Numbered from the stretch's first letter, positions 8,280-16,308 are shown. The stretch is DNA of 64,000 nucleotides from SPCO01 sp964579825 (GCA_964579825.1 CAZOHT010000011.1:39153-103152), one strand, 5' to 3'. Notes: generated by a model not told the origin, from the sequence alone. Program-made: numbers and translations.

Positions 8280-9590
8280 TCAGCCAGTGGCTCCCGTGGC
8301 GGTCAGCGGATCGTCCGGGAGCCGCTCCGTGTCCGGGGCCGGATCCGTGGCCGCGGTGATGGCGATCCCGCGGTACAGCACGAGCGACAAGGCGCCCCCG
8401 GCCAGGACGACCGCGCCCGACAGCAGGAACACGGTCCGGACGCCCACCAGGTCCCCGAACACGCCGGCGAACACCATGGAGGCGATGCCGGCGCCGGACA
8501 TGGCCGCCTGCAATGTCGCCATGACCCGGCCACGAGCCGCATCGTCCACGCCGGTCTGCATCAGGGTGACCACGCTGGCCTGGACGGGCGTGACGAGCCA
8601 GCCCATGAGGAAGAGCAGGATCAGCACGTGCGCGAGGCTCGTCGACTGGCCGACGAGCGCGACGATGGCGCCCAGCCCGATCAGGCAGACCGTCACGATC
8701 GTCGTGGCGCGCAACCGGGCGGCCAGGATGCCGACCACGCCGGCCGACAGGATCATCGACACGCTCTGAGCGAGATCCACGGCGCCGAGCCAGGCCGGAC
8801 TCACCACGAGCACCCGGATGAGGAGCGGCAGGAACAGCACATTCACGGCGCCCAGTCCGAACATGGTCACGGCCAGCGCGAGCAGGGTCACCCACAGGAC
8901 CCGTGTCCCGGTCACGATCCGCAGGCCCTCCACGACGGACGCCCCGACCCCGGTCCCGGCGACGTGCTCGGCGTCGCTCGGCCGTCCGGCCTCGCGGCTC
9001 ACGCCGTAGACCAGGAGCATCGAGAGCGCGAAGGTGGTGGCGTCGAGGATGAATGCCGGCCAGGTCGTGCCGGCGATCCCGACGATGAGGCCGGCCAGTC
9101 CCGCCCCGATCACGCCTGCGATCACCCGGGTCGCCTGGGTGACGGCATTCGCGGCCAGGAGGCCGTCGGCCGGGACGACCCGCGGGACGAGCGCGCCGCG
9201 GGCGGGCGTGAAGAACGTGCCGATCGATGCCTGGATGAAGGCCAGCGCCAGCAGCGCCGGCAGCATCGCCGCGGAGTCGATGGCGACGAAGCCCAGCACG
9301 GTCACGGCCCGCAGGCCGTCGGACACGAGCATGATCCGGCGCCGGTCCCAGCGATCCGCGTAGGAGCCCGCGACCATGCCGATCGTCAGTGGCGGGATGG
9401 CGAGGACGATCGCGACGGCCGCCAGGGCCAGCGTCGAACCGGTCAGCTGATTGACCATGAGCATCAGGGTCAGGAGGGTCAGGCCATCGCCGACGTCCGA
9501 GATCCCCTGGGCGATCCACAACCGACGGAAGTCCGGGATGCGCAGGACGTCGCGAGCGCCGAGGGCGGGGGAGGGGACGCGCTCAGTCAT
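8280..9590 (-). CDS. MFS transporter (EntS/MFS_3-like exporter)
   Basis: A 436-residue major facilitator with about 12 hydrophobic segments. The start MTERVPSPALGARDVLRIPDF leads into RRLWIAQGISDVGDGL, the usual N-terminal motif of MFS exporters related to EntS and macrolide exporters. The loop YADRWDRRRIMLVSD between helices 2 and 3 is the MFS motif A. Its start overlaps the end of the ArsR-like regulator gene by 8 nt, so the three genes 10220-10447, 9583-10212 and this one form an operon. The context suggests an efflux pump controlled by its own repressor; the substrate is unknown. Confidence 0.88.
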   Translation of the reverse strand: MTERVPSPALGARDVLRIPDFRRLWIAQGISDVGDGLTLLTLMLMVNQLTGSTLALAAVAIVLAIPPLTIGMVAGSYADRWDRRRIMLVSDGLRAVTVLGFVAIDSAAMLPALLALAFIQASIGTFFTPARGALVPRVVPADGLLAANAVTQATRVIAGVIGAGLAGLIVGIAGTTWPAFILDATTFALSMLLVYGVSREAGRPSDAEHVAGTGVGASVVEGLRIVTGTRVLWVTLLALAVTMFGLGAVNVLFLPLLIRVLVVSPAWLGAVDLAQSVSMILSAGVVGILAARLRATTIVTVCLIGLGAIVALVGQSTSLAHVLILLFLMGWLVTPVQASVVTLMQTGVDDAARGRVMATLQAAMSGAGIASMVFAGVFGDLVGVRTVFLLSGAVVLAGGALSLVLYRGIAITAATDPAPDTERLPDDPLTATGATG

Positions 9591-10212
9591 CGGTCGTGGT
9601 CTCCTCTGCCGTGCCGGCCATCGGGTAGAAGCCGAGCACGATCCCGTACGGCGTGCCGGCGGTGTCGGGCAGCTCGTCGTCGTACGACTCGAGCAACGCC
9701 TGGAGACGCGCCCGGAACTCCGTCGCGCGCTCCGGCGTGAGGCGGGCCAGGCCCTTGGCGAGGATGACCTTCCGAAGGGGGTCGGCGTCGTCGGTCAGGT
9801 CGATGGCGCCAAGGCGGATCCCTCGCTCGATATCGTCGCGGGCGCCGTCGAAGATGGTCGTGAGCATGTCATGGAGGACGGGCTCGTCTCCGGTCAGCAG
9901 GCCACGGTCCAGCTTGACGCTCCGTTGGGCGACCCGATAGCTCGTCTCGATGATGCCGGAGACGACACGGGTCCCGACCGGTCGGATGAGCTCGCGCTCG
10001 ACGAGCAGATTGACGTGGTGATACAGCTTGGTCTGGGACACGTCGAGCGCGGCCGCGAGCCGCTTGACCGTGAAGACCTCGTCATGGCCCGCCGTCATCA
10101 GCTCCAGGATGCGCAGGCGGAGCGGGTCGGACAACGCCTTGAGCGTTTCCACGTCCGAGATGCTCCGCTCCGCCAGCGGCTCCGGGCCCAGGTCCACGAT
10201 ATCGTCCGGCAT
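9583..10212 (-). CDS. ArsR-type winged-helix transcriptional regulator
   Basis: A 209-residue DNA-binding protein. The winged helix spans about residues 22-95: LKALSDPLRLRILELM, then the recognition region VKRLAAALDVSQTKLYHHVNLL, then a wing with TRVVSGIIETSYRVAQ. The C-terminal 110 residues are a helical domain seen in larger ArsR/HTH_20 regulators, probably for dimerisation or ligand binding. No Cys-based metal site of classic ArsR proteins is visible, so the signal is probably organic. Likely represses its own operon through the inverted repeat at 10507-10539. Confidence 0.85.
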   Translation of the reverse strand: MPDDIVDLGPEPLAERSISDVETLKALSDPLRLRILELMTAGHDEVFTVKRLAAALDVSQTKLYHHVNLLVERELIRPVGTRVVSGIIETSYRVAQRSVKLDRGLLTGDEPVLHDMLTTIFDGARDDIERGIRLGAIDLTDDADPLRKVILAKGLARLTPERATEFRARLQALLESYDDELPDTAGTPYGIVLGFYPMAGTAEETTTDD

Positions 10213-10219
10213 CGTCGGG

Positions 10220-10447
10220 TCAGTCGGTCAGCGACGGCTGCTGGGCTCCCGTCGGGGCGACCAGCGCCTGCCCGAGGCCGATCAGCGCGTTGCCCACGCG
10301 AACGCGGACCGGGACCGACCCGGTCACAGCCGACAGCGCGGCCAGACGCTCCGAGTGCGCCTCGTGGTGTCGAGCCTGCATGCGGTCGTTCGCGAGGGAC
10401 AGGGTCAGGTCGAAGGTCGATCGCCCCTGTGCCTGGTGCTGTGCCAT
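10220..10447 (-). CDS. Small hypothetical protein, 75 residues
   Basis: First gene of the regulator/MFS operon. It has a strong ribosome binding site (GGAGGTGA, about 9 nt before the ATG) and ends 7 nt before the regulator gene. No signal peptide; polar and helical in the first half (LTLSLANDRMQARHHEAHSERLAAL), then a mildly hydrophobic segment VRVRVGNALIGLGQALVA, which could be an amphipathic helix. I do not recognise the family. Its place at the head of the operon suggests an accessory or sensing role with the pump, which is inference. Confidence 0.65.
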   Translation of the reverse strand: MAQHQAQGRSTFDLTLSLANDRMQARHHEAHSERLAALSAVTGSVPVRVRVGNALIGLGQALVAPTGAQQPSLTD

Positions 10448-10506
10448 GTCCTGTCACCTCCCTGGACTCGGCTGCTGGAGCCGGTCCTCCCATGTCGTAG
10501 TGAACA

Positions 10507-10539
10507 TTCAGCAGAAGTTGAACGTAATGTACCGCTGAA
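10507..10539. promoter_or_regulatory. Candidate operator of the regulator/MFS operon
   Basis: Inverted repeat TTCAGC (10507-10512) and GCTGAA (10534-10539), extended to near-matching ACATTCAGC and GCTGAAATGT. It straddles the -10 of the minus-strand promoter, so bound regulator would block RNA polymerase. TGAA recurs at about 17-nt spacing within it, so other register choices are possible. Confidence 0.5.
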
Positions 10540-10553
10540 ATGTCACCTGTCAA
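10526..10553 (-). promoter_or_regulatory. Promoter of the small protein/ArsR/MFS operon
   Basis: On the minus strand, -35 TTGACA (10553-10548) and -10 TACATT (10531-10526) with a 16-nt spacer. This predicts a start near 10519 and a leader of about 70 nt before the ATG at 10447. Confidence 0.65.
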
Positions 10554-10634
10554 GCCCCCGGTGGGATCCATCCGGATCCGCGCGGGTCCAGGCCCGCACA
10601 GTAGCGCCATGATTCACAAAATGCAAGTCCGATA

Positions 10635-10664
10635 TTGACAAAAAGAAAGGTGATGTTCTATAAC
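10635..10664 (+). promoter_or_regulatory. Promoter of the DUF2089/DUF4097 operon
   Basis: -35 TTGACA (10635-10640) and -10 TATAAC (10659-10664) with an 18-nt spacer, a near-consensus housekeeping promoter in an unusually A/T-rich patch. Imperfect dyad GATG...CATC surrounds the -10 and could be an operator. The predicted start lies about 33 nt before the ATG at 10705. Confidence 0.7.
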
Positions 10665-10704
10665 GTCATCAACAACCCGACGAACAGAGGTCAGCGATAC
10701 CCAG

Positions 10705-11121
10705 ATGCCACACGATGTCATCGCCACCTGTCCGGTCTGCTCGAGCGAACTGGCGGTCACGCGACTCCATTGCGGCAGTTGCGGGACGACGCTCGAAGGC
10801 GACTTCAGCGTCGGACGGTTCGGGCGGCTCAGCCGCGAACAGCTCACGATCCTGGAGAGCTTCCTGCGCTCCCGCGGCAACCTGCGCGACATGGAACGGG
10901 AGCTCGGGATCAGCTACCCGACCGTCCGCTCGCGCGTCGAGGCGCTCGTGCGAGCCCTCGGCTTCGGACCGCGTGACGGCGATGACGCGGATACGGTCGT
11001 GACCGAGGTCGCGTCCCCGGCGGCCTCGCGCCAGGACATCCTGGAGGCGCTCGCCCGTCACGAGATCAGCGCAGAGGATGCGGCTGTCGCGATCCGTGCC
11101 CTCGGGACGAACCCGTCATGA
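10705..11121 (+). CDS. DUF2089 family zinc-ribbon/HTH protein
   Basis: A 138-residue protein with an N-terminal zinc ribbon (CPVC at 9-12 and CGSC about 15 residues later) followed by a helix-turn-helix region: LSREQLTILESFLRSRGNLRDMERELGIS, then YPTVRSRVEALV (quoted in short parts: LRDMERELGIS and YPTVRSRVEAL are the key halves). The C-terminus carries a short SHOCT-like segment ILEALARHEISAEDA. Proteins of this family are thought to be regulators and often sit with DUF4097 genes, as here. Its stop overlaps the next ATG by 4 nt (11118-11121). Confidence 0.85.
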   Translation: MPHDVIATCPVCSSELAVTRLHCGSCGTTLEGDFSVGRFGRLSREQLTILESFLRSRGNLRDMERELGISYPTVRSRVEALVRALGFGPRDGDDADTVVTEVASPAASRQDILEALARHEISAEDAAVAIRALGTNPS

Positions 11122-12176
11122 GCGCGTCGGTCTCGACGGTCATCGAGCACGAGGTCGGGGCGACCGGGCTGATCGCCATCCGGGTCCACTCGAGTGCGGT
11201 CCGCCTGCGCGCCGTCGACGGATCGACCGCGCGGATCACCGATCCGACCGGCACCCTGGAGCGCTCGGCCCGGATCGAGCGGGGGCCCGGCAGCCTGTCC
11301 GTCCGGGCCGGCCATGCCGACCGGACGTTCAGCCTCGGCGTCGCGTCGGTGGAGTTCGTGGCCGGTCGGCGGACACCGGACCTCGACGTCGAGGTCCCGT
11401 CCGGGGCCACCGTGGTCATCGAGTCGGCCAGCGGTGACCTGACCGCGGTCGGGCTGACCGGCGATCAGCGGTACCGCACCGCATCAGGTGACGTGGACCT
11501 GCGGGAGGTGTCCGGTCGACTCGCCCTGGACGGGGTGTCCGGCGACGTGACCGTGGTGACGAGCGGCTCGAGTGCCATCGCGGCGCGGACCGTGTCCGGC
11601 GACCTCCGCATCCGCGGCGGTCATGACCTGACCGCCTGCCGGATCGCCACGACCAGTGGTGACATCCAACTGGAAGGTCGGTTCACCGGATCGGGTCCGT
11701 TCTCGATCGAGACCGTGAGCGGTGACACGCTCCTGGCCCCGTCGGGCGGCGTCCGGATCGAGGCCAAGACGGTCACGGGCGACCTTCGATCGACCGTGCC
11801 GTCCAGTCAAGATGGTGGGCGAGGCGCGCGGACGATGACCATCCGGGACGGCGGCGCGACCCTCACCGTCCGGTCGCTGTCCGGCGACATCCGGGTCGAG
11901 GAGCCGGCCCGGGCCGTCCGCCCGTCCGGGGACACGCCGACCATCGCGCTCGCGGCCCCGACGGCGCCCGTCGCACCGGAGGCGCCTCGCCCGCCGGAGC
12001 CGCCCCTGGCCCCGCCGTCACCGGTCGGCGTGGCGGCGGCCGACGCCGTCCGGTCCACCACGGCGGGCGACCCGATGACCATCCTCCAGGCGCTGGAGCG
12101 TGGCGAGATCGACGTCGACGAGGCGTCCCGGCGCCTCGCGGCCCTCGATGCCGGGCAGCCGGGGCCGCTCGCGTGA
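11118..12176 (+). CDS. DUF4097 beta-strand repeat protein
   Basis: A 352-residue protein. From about residue 25 to 265 it is built of short beta repeats in which SGD recurs every 18-25 residues (SASGDLTAVG, TASGDVDLRE, GVSGDVTVV, TVSGDLRIRG, TTSGDIQLEG, TVSGDTLLAP, SLSGDIRVEE), forming a predicted right-handed beta-helix or stacked sheet. A Pro/Ala-rich linker (about 275-315) leads to a short C-terminal helix pair with ILQALERGEIDVDEA, a SHOCT-like motif shared with both neighbours. No signal peptide. Related YvlB-type proteins belong to envelope stress operons; a similar role here is inference. Confidence 0.85.
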   Translation: MSASVSTVIEHEVGATGLIAIRVHSSAVRLRAVDGSTARITDPTGTLERSARIERGPGSLSVRAGHADRTFSLGVASVEFVAGRRTPDLDVEVPSGATVVIESASGDLTAVGLTGDQRYRTASGDVDLREVSGRLALDGVSGDVTVVTSGSSAIAARTVSGDLRIRGGHDLTACRIATTSGDIQLEGRFTGSGPFSIETVSGDTLLAPSGGVRIEAKTVTGDLRSTVPSSQDGGRGARTMTIRDGGATLTVRSLSGDIRVEEPARAVRPSGDTPTIALAAPTAPVAPEAPRPPEPPLAPPSPVGVAAADAVRSTTAGDPMTILQALERGEIDVDEASRRLAALDAGQPGPLA

Positions 12177-12571
12177 GCGGCGACGACGCCATGGATCGCA
12201 TCCTTCGGCTCGTTGCCGACGGTCGGATCACCGCCGAGGAGGCGGGTCCGATCCTCGATGCCCTGGCGGGCGCCGGCCGGGATGAGGCCGATCGGTCGAA
12301 CCCAGCCATGGGATCCGCGTCCGCCGGGGGGTCGAAGGCGTCCTCCGACGGTTCGCCGGCGCGCGCGATCCGGATCGAGGTCAGCGAGTCGGGGCGCCAG
12401 GTGGTGAACCTGCGCGTCCCGCTCGCCCTCGGTCGAGAAGCGCTCAACCGGATCCCGGGGCTGTCGGAGTCGCTCACGGATCGCGTGCGCGAGGCGATGG
12501 CCTCCGGGTTCAAGGGCTCCATCGTCGACGTCGACGACGAGGGCGGCGGCGTTCGGATCTACCTCGAGTAG
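12173..12571 (+). CDS. SHOCT-like domain protein, 132 residues
   Basis: Third gene of the DUF2089 operon; its GTG overlaps the previous stop (12173-12176). The start carries RILRLVADGRITAEEAGPIL, the same short helical SHOCT-like motif as the C-termini of the two preceding proteins. A low-complexity Gly/Ser/Ala linker (about 40-60) is followed by a compact domain (about 62-132) with VVNLRVPLALGREALNRIPG and an acidic C-terminus. An ATG 18 nt later is an alternative start. Shared motifs suggest the three proteins interact. Function unknown. Confidence 0.75.
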   Translation: MSGDDAMDRILRLVADGRITAEEAGPILDALAGAGRDEADRSNPAMGSASAGGSKASSDGSPARAIRIEVSESGRQVVNLRVPLALGREALNRIPGLSESLTDRVREAMASGFKGSIVDVDDEGGGVRIYLE

Positions 12572-12632
12572 GGGACGGATCCGGCCTCGGCGCGCCGGCC
12601 TCGCGCGGCTCGTCGCCCCGAGGCGTCCCCGG

Positions 12633-13853
12633 TCAGGCGACCGGCACGCCGCCCTTGACCACGGCGAGCGGCTCGCGCAGCGTCGCGACATCGGCGAGCG
12701 GGTCCGACCCGAACGTCACGAGGTCGGCGAAGCGTCCCGGCTCGAGCGTGCCGACCCGATCCTCCCAGCCCATCAGCTCGGCCGCGGTCGCCGTCGCGGA
12801 TCGGATCGCCTCCGCCGGGGTCTGCCCATGGCGGACCTGGTAGCCGAACTGGATCGCGTTCATCCCGTGCGGGTAGACGCCACTGTCGGTCCCGAAGGCG
12901 ATCTTGACCCCGGCCCGGACCGCCTTCGCGAATCCGTCGCGCTGCGCCTGCGTCGTCTCGACGTTCTTCACCATCGTCTCGGCCGGCCAGCCCGCGCGCT
13001 CGCCCTCCTCGGCGATCCAGTCCCCGTCGTAGATGTCGGCGACCAGGTACGTCCCGTGGCGGACCATCAGCTCGATGCCCTCGTCGTCGATGAGCGAGCC
13101 GTGCTCGATGGAGCGAACGCCGGCCCGGATGGCCACCTTGATCCCCTCGGTCCCGTGCGCGTGGGCGGCGACATGGACGCCCTGGCGCCAGGCCTCGTCC
13201 ACGGCCGCCTCCACCATCGGGGCGTCGAGCTCGACGAACCCGGTCTTCGTCCCGCGGGTCAGGACCGCACCGGTGACGATGAGCTTGATGACGCCCGCGC
13301 CTCCGCCGATCAGGGCTCGGACCTTCTCGCGCATCTCGTGAGGCGTGCTCACGACACCGAACCGCAGGTCGCCCGGGATCCCGATGTCGCGCGCAAGACC
13401 CGTGACGTCGCCGCCACCACCCGGGCTCGTGATCATCGCGCCGCAGGACTGCATCCGGGGACCGGGCGTCCAGCCCGCGTCGATCGCCCGGGCGAGTTCG
13501 ACGTCCACGAACGACCGGAAGGAGCCGACGTCGCGGACCGTGGTGAAGCCGGCTCGCAGGGTCGTCTGCGCGTTCCGGACGCCGATGAGGGCCTCCTCCG
13601 ACCTGGACGTCATCGTGCCCGGGACGCCCGCGTACTCCATCTCGCCGACCTGGTGGCTGTGGCAGTCGATGAGCCCGGGGAGGACCCACGAGCCGGGGAG
13701 CGTCAGCGCCGCCGCCCCCTCCGGTGCGTCGGCGCCGGGCCTCAGGATCGCGGCGACCCGACCGTCCTCGACGAGGACCCGTGCGCCGTCCGACCAGGTA
13801 CCGGTCGCGACGTCCAGGAGATGGTCGGCGTGGATGAGGGTGCGCGTCGTCAT
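12633..13853 (-). CDS. Metal-dependent amidohydrolase (Xaa-Pro dipeptidase/imidazolonepropionase-like)
   Basis: A 406-residue TIM-barrel hydrolase with the full binuclear metal site: H65-x-H67 in LIDCHSHQ, the carboxylated Lys190 in GVIKLIVTG, His231/His233 in VAAHAHGTEG, His251 in SIEHGSL and Asp323 in FGTDSG. This pattern fits the subgroup that includes Xaa-Pro dipeptidases and related N-acyl amino acid hydrolases. No signal peptide, so cytoplasmic. TAGTCT ends 6 nt before the ATG, so the mRNA is probably leaderless. Divergent from the HhH-GPD gene, with overlapping promoters in 37 nt. Confidence 0.88.
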   Translation of the reverse strand: MTTRTLIHADHLLDVATGTWSDGARVLVEDGRVAAILRPGADAPEGAAALTLPGSWVLPGLIDCHSHQVGEMEYAGVPGTMTSRSEEALIGVRNAQTTLRAGFTTVRDVGSFRSFVDVELARAIDAGWTPGPRMQSCGAMITSPGGGGDVTGLARDIGIPGDLRFGVVSTPHEMREKVRALIGGGAGVIKLIVTGAVLTRGTKTGFVELDAPMVEAAVDEAWRQGVHVAAHAHGTEGIKVAIRAGVRSIEHGSLIDDEGIELMVRHGTYLVADIYDGDWIAEEGERAGWPAETMVKNVETTQAQRDGFAKAVRAGVKIAFGTDSGVYPHGMNAIQFGYQVRHGQTPAEAIRSATATAAELMGWEDRVGTLEPGRFADLVTFGSDPLADVATLREPLAVVKGGVPVA

Positions 13854-13890
13854 CCGCCGAGACTAGCAGTCCCGCACTACCATGGCGCGC

Positions 13891-14466
13891 ATGACGATCC
13901 CCACGTCGCTCCCGTTCACCGGCGACCCCGAGTCCGACGCGCTCCTCGTGAGCGAGCCCCTCGCGCTGCTCATCGGCTTCGAACTGGACCAGCAGGTCAC
14001 CGTCCAGAAGGCGTTCAGCGGCCCCGCCGAGCTCCGGCGCCGGATCGGGCACCTCGACGCGGCCCGGATCGCCGCGATGGATCCCGAGACCCTCGCCACG
14101 GTCTTCAAGACACCGCCCGCCCTGCATCGCTTCCCCGGCAGCATGGCCGAGCGCGTCCAGGCGCTCTGCCAGGCCATCGCCGACGAGTACGGCAACCGGG
14201 CCGAACGGGTCTGGACCGAGGCGGCCACCGGCAAGGACCTTGAGTCTCGCCTGCTGGGCCTGCCCGGGATCGGGGCCATGAAGGCGAAGGCGATCATCGT
14301 CATCGTCGGCCGGCGCTATGGGATCAAGCCGCCCGGCTGGGACGACGTCGCGCCGACCTTCCCGACGCTCGGCGATGTCGACTCGGCCGAAGCGCTGGCC
14401 GCGTACCAGGCCGGCAAGCGCGCCAAGAAGGCCGAGGCGAAAGCCGCCAAGGCCGCCAAGGCCTGA
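13891..14466 (+). CDS. HhH-GPD family base-excision repair protein
   Basis: A 191-residue protein related to DNA glycosylases. The helix-hairpin-helix is LLGLPGIGAMKAKAII (about 120-135), followed by a conserved WDDVAP segment with an Asp in the region of the family's catalytic Asp. The N-terminal PLALLIGFELDQQVTVQKAF is the usual first helix. The C-terminus ends in a Lys/Ala-rich tail (AKKAEAKAAKAAKA), like histone H1 tails, probably for nonspecific DNA contact. I choose ATG 13891 rather than the in-frame ATG 13882, because TACCAT (13878-13883) would then end 7 nt before the start, as at other genes here. Confidence 0.82.
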   Translation: MTIPTSLPFTGDPESDALLVSEPLALLIGFELDQQVTVQKAFSGPAELRRRIGHLDAARIAAMDPETLATVFKTPPALHRFPGSMAERVQALCQAIADEYGNRAERVWTEAATGKDLESRLLGLPGIGAMKAKAIIVIVGRRYGIKPPGWDDVAPTFPTLGDVDSAEALAAYQAGKRAKKAEAKAAKAAKA

Positions 14467-14539
14467 CCGCCATCCGGCCCGTGCCCGCACCCGGGCCCGG
14501 GGCGTCGGCACGGCACCCGGGGTAGACTGGCCCCACCCC

Positions 14540-15136
14540 GTGACCGACCCCGTCGACGATCCCACGCCGCCCTCCGCCGCCCCCAGACCCAAGCGGGCCC
14601 GCAAGTTCGTGATGCCGGACGCGCATCACGATGAGCGCACGACGAAACGGATCGAGGCGTTCATCGAGGGACCGCCTGAGCTCCGGCAACGCCGCCAGGG
14701 GCCCTACATCGAGCGCGAGCGTCGTCCGGTCGAACTCGACACTCGCGCGGACTGGCTCGGAGCCCTTCGCTACGAGGCGGCCCGCCACGCCCGCTACGGC
14801 CGACCCGCGTCGGTCCTGCTGGTCGAACTGCCCGGCGGGCAGGGCGACGTGGCCTATGACCGGATGGCCCGCCAGTTCACCGACGTCGTCCGCGCCGAGG
14901 CGCGCGATCCCGACCGGGTCGTCCGGATGGGTCGGTCGCGGTTCCAGCTGCTGCTGCCCGAGACCTCGTCGCGAGCGGCGCATGCGGCGGCCGATCGGCT
15001 GCAGCGCGCGTTCACGGCCACCCAGGGCGGCTCCTCCGCGTTCCGGCCCGGTCTGCGGATCGAGATCGCGACCCCCCATCGGACCGAGTCGCTGGAGGAA
15101 TCCCTCGAACTGGCGGAGCGTCGCCTCAGGTCGTAG
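14540..15136 (+). CDS. Degenerate GGDEF-like domain protein
   Basis: A 198-residue protein. After a charged N-terminal region (1-65) it has the layout of a diguanylate cyclase domain: DWLGALRYEAARHARYGRPAS, VLLVELPG, ARQFTDVVRAEARDPDRVVRMG, then RSRFQLLLPETSSRAAHAAAD (shown in short parts). The catalytic loop reads MGRSRF where GGDEF should be, and the first metal-binding Asp region is shortened. It is probably not an active cyclase. GTG 14540 is chosen: TAGACT (14523-14528) lies 11 nt upstream. ATG 14612 is an alternative. The end overlaps the convergent DUF3037 gene by 11 nt. Confidence 0.68.
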   Translation: MTDPVDDPTPPSAAPRPKRARKFVMPDAHHDERTTKRIEAFIEGPPELRQRRQGPYIERERRPVELDTRADWLGALRYEAARHARYGRPASVLLVELPGGQGDVAYDRMARQFTDVVRAEARDPDRVVRMGRSRFQLLLPETSSRAAHAAADRLQRAFTATQGGSSAFRPGLRIEIATPHRTESLEESLELAERRLRS

Positions 15137-15536
15137 GCGATCGGGGCACGGCCACCAGGGTCGCGACCAGGTGGTCGAGCTCGGTCTCCGGGTCGTCGCA
15201 CAGCCCGGTGTGGACGTCCGACGGCTGGATGATCGTGCTGGCCGGCGCCACGAGCCAGTGGAACCGCTCGGCGAGCTCCAGGCCGGCGATCGGCCCCGCC
15301 GTCCGGTCACCCGCGGCGATCCGCTCGATGGCGTCGAGGTGCGGCCGGATGGTGCCCGGATCCAGGTCCGGGGCCAGCGCGGCCAGGCGCGCCTCGTCGA
15401 GGTGCACACGCGCTCCCAGGAACCGACGCGGCCGGCACAACAGGACGATGCCGACGTTGAGGCTCTCGCCCCGCTCCACCCGCGGGACGACCCGGATGAT
15501 CGCGTACTGGAAGGCGCTACGCGGCGCGGTGGACAC
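15126..15536 (-). CDS. DUF3037 domain protein, partner of HipA-like kinase
   Basis: A 136-residue protein of the DUF3037 family, seen in FQYAIIRVVPRVERGE and NVGIVLLC near the start and VHLDEARLAAL after them. The GTG at 15536 lies inside the 3' end of the HipA-like gene (overlap 15517-15536), so the pair is translated together. In many bacteria these two families are adjacent, which suggests they act as a unit. The function of DUF3037 is not established. Confidence 0.82.
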   Translation of the reverse strand: MSTAPRSAFQYAIIRVVPRVERGESLNVGIVLLCRPRRFLGARVHLDEARLAALAPDLDPGTIRPHLDAIERIAAGDRTAGPIAGLELAERFHWLVAPASTIIQPSDVHTGLCDDPETELDHLVATLVAVPRSPTT

Positions 15537-16308
15537 GGTCCGCCTCCTGCGCGAACGGGCGCGGGGCCTCGAGCCGGCGCACCAGGTACCGCACGTACGC
15601 CTGCCGCTGCGCGTCCGCGTCGCCGATGACCGGGTCGTCCGGGAGCCACAGCTCCGGGATCGCCGCCACGAGTCCCTCCAGCCAGGCCGGATCGATGCGC
15701 GATGCGAGACGGGCATCCGCGTCGGCGATGGATCCGGCGAACGGCAGCAGCACGTGGTCCCGGATGCGCTCGAACGCACCACGCGCGTGGGTCTCGGGAT
15801 CGCGCCAGGTGTGGTGGATGTACAGGGCGGCGCCATGGTCGATGAGCCACGGTCGCTCATGCCACAGCAGCAGGTTCGGGTTGTTCGCCGTGCGATCCGG
15901 GTTGGTGATCAGTCCGTCCAGCCAGACGATGTCCGCCGCCACGGCCGGGTCGATGACCTCGCGGGCGGTGCTGGCCGCCGGATTGAACGTCAAGGCGCCC
16001 GGCAGGAAGTCCATGCCGAAGTTCAGGCCGTTGCTGGCGCCGAGCAGGTCGTGGACCTCCTCGTCGGGCTCGGCGTCACCGAGGGTCGGGTCGACATCCA
16101 CCGCGACCAGGTCCGGCACGGCCAGGCCGATCGCCCGGGCCAGCTCGCCGCCCAGCCACTCCGCCACCAACGCCCGCGGACCTTGGCCGGCGCCCCGGAA
16201 CTTCACCACATACAGGCCGTCGTCGTCGGCTTCCACGAGACCGGGCAGCGACCCGCCCTCGCGCAGGGGCGTCACGTAGCGCGTGGCCGTCACGGTCCGC
16301 ATCGTCAT
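15517..16308 (-). CDS. HipA-like kinase domain protein
   Basis: A 263-residue protein of the HipA-like kinase fold, shorter than HipA itself (about 440). Key parts are a Lys36 in YVVKFRG, the catalytic-loop region WLDGLITNPDRTANNPNLL (Asp138, Asn145) and LIDHGAAL with Asp157 in the DFG position. HipA kinases phosphorylate glutamyl-tRNA synthetase in persistence modules, but this shorter type pairs with DUF3037 rather than a HipB antitoxin, so the target may differ. TAGGCT ends 6 nt before the ATG, predicting a leaderless mRNA. No HipB-like gene is adjacent. Confidence 0.82.
   Translation of the reverse strand: MTMRTVTATRYVTPLREGGSLPGLVEADDDGLYVVKFRGAGQGPRALVAEWLGGELARAIGLAVPDLVAVDVDPTLGDAEPDEEVHDLLGASNGLNFGMDFLPGALTFNPAASTAREVIDPAVAADIVWLDGLITNPDRTANNPNLLLWHERPWLIDHGAALYIHHTWRDPETHARGAFERIRDHVLLPFAGSIADADARLASRIDPAWLEGLVAAIPELWLPDDPVIGDADAQRQAYVRYLVRRLEAPRPFAQEADRVHRAA

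Noticed and set aside
12559..14604. Long minus-strand frame across the amidohydrolase and HhH-GPD genes
   Set aside because: It is out of frame with the amidohydrolase and antisense to HhH-GPD, and its sequence is Arg/Gly-rich without any domain.
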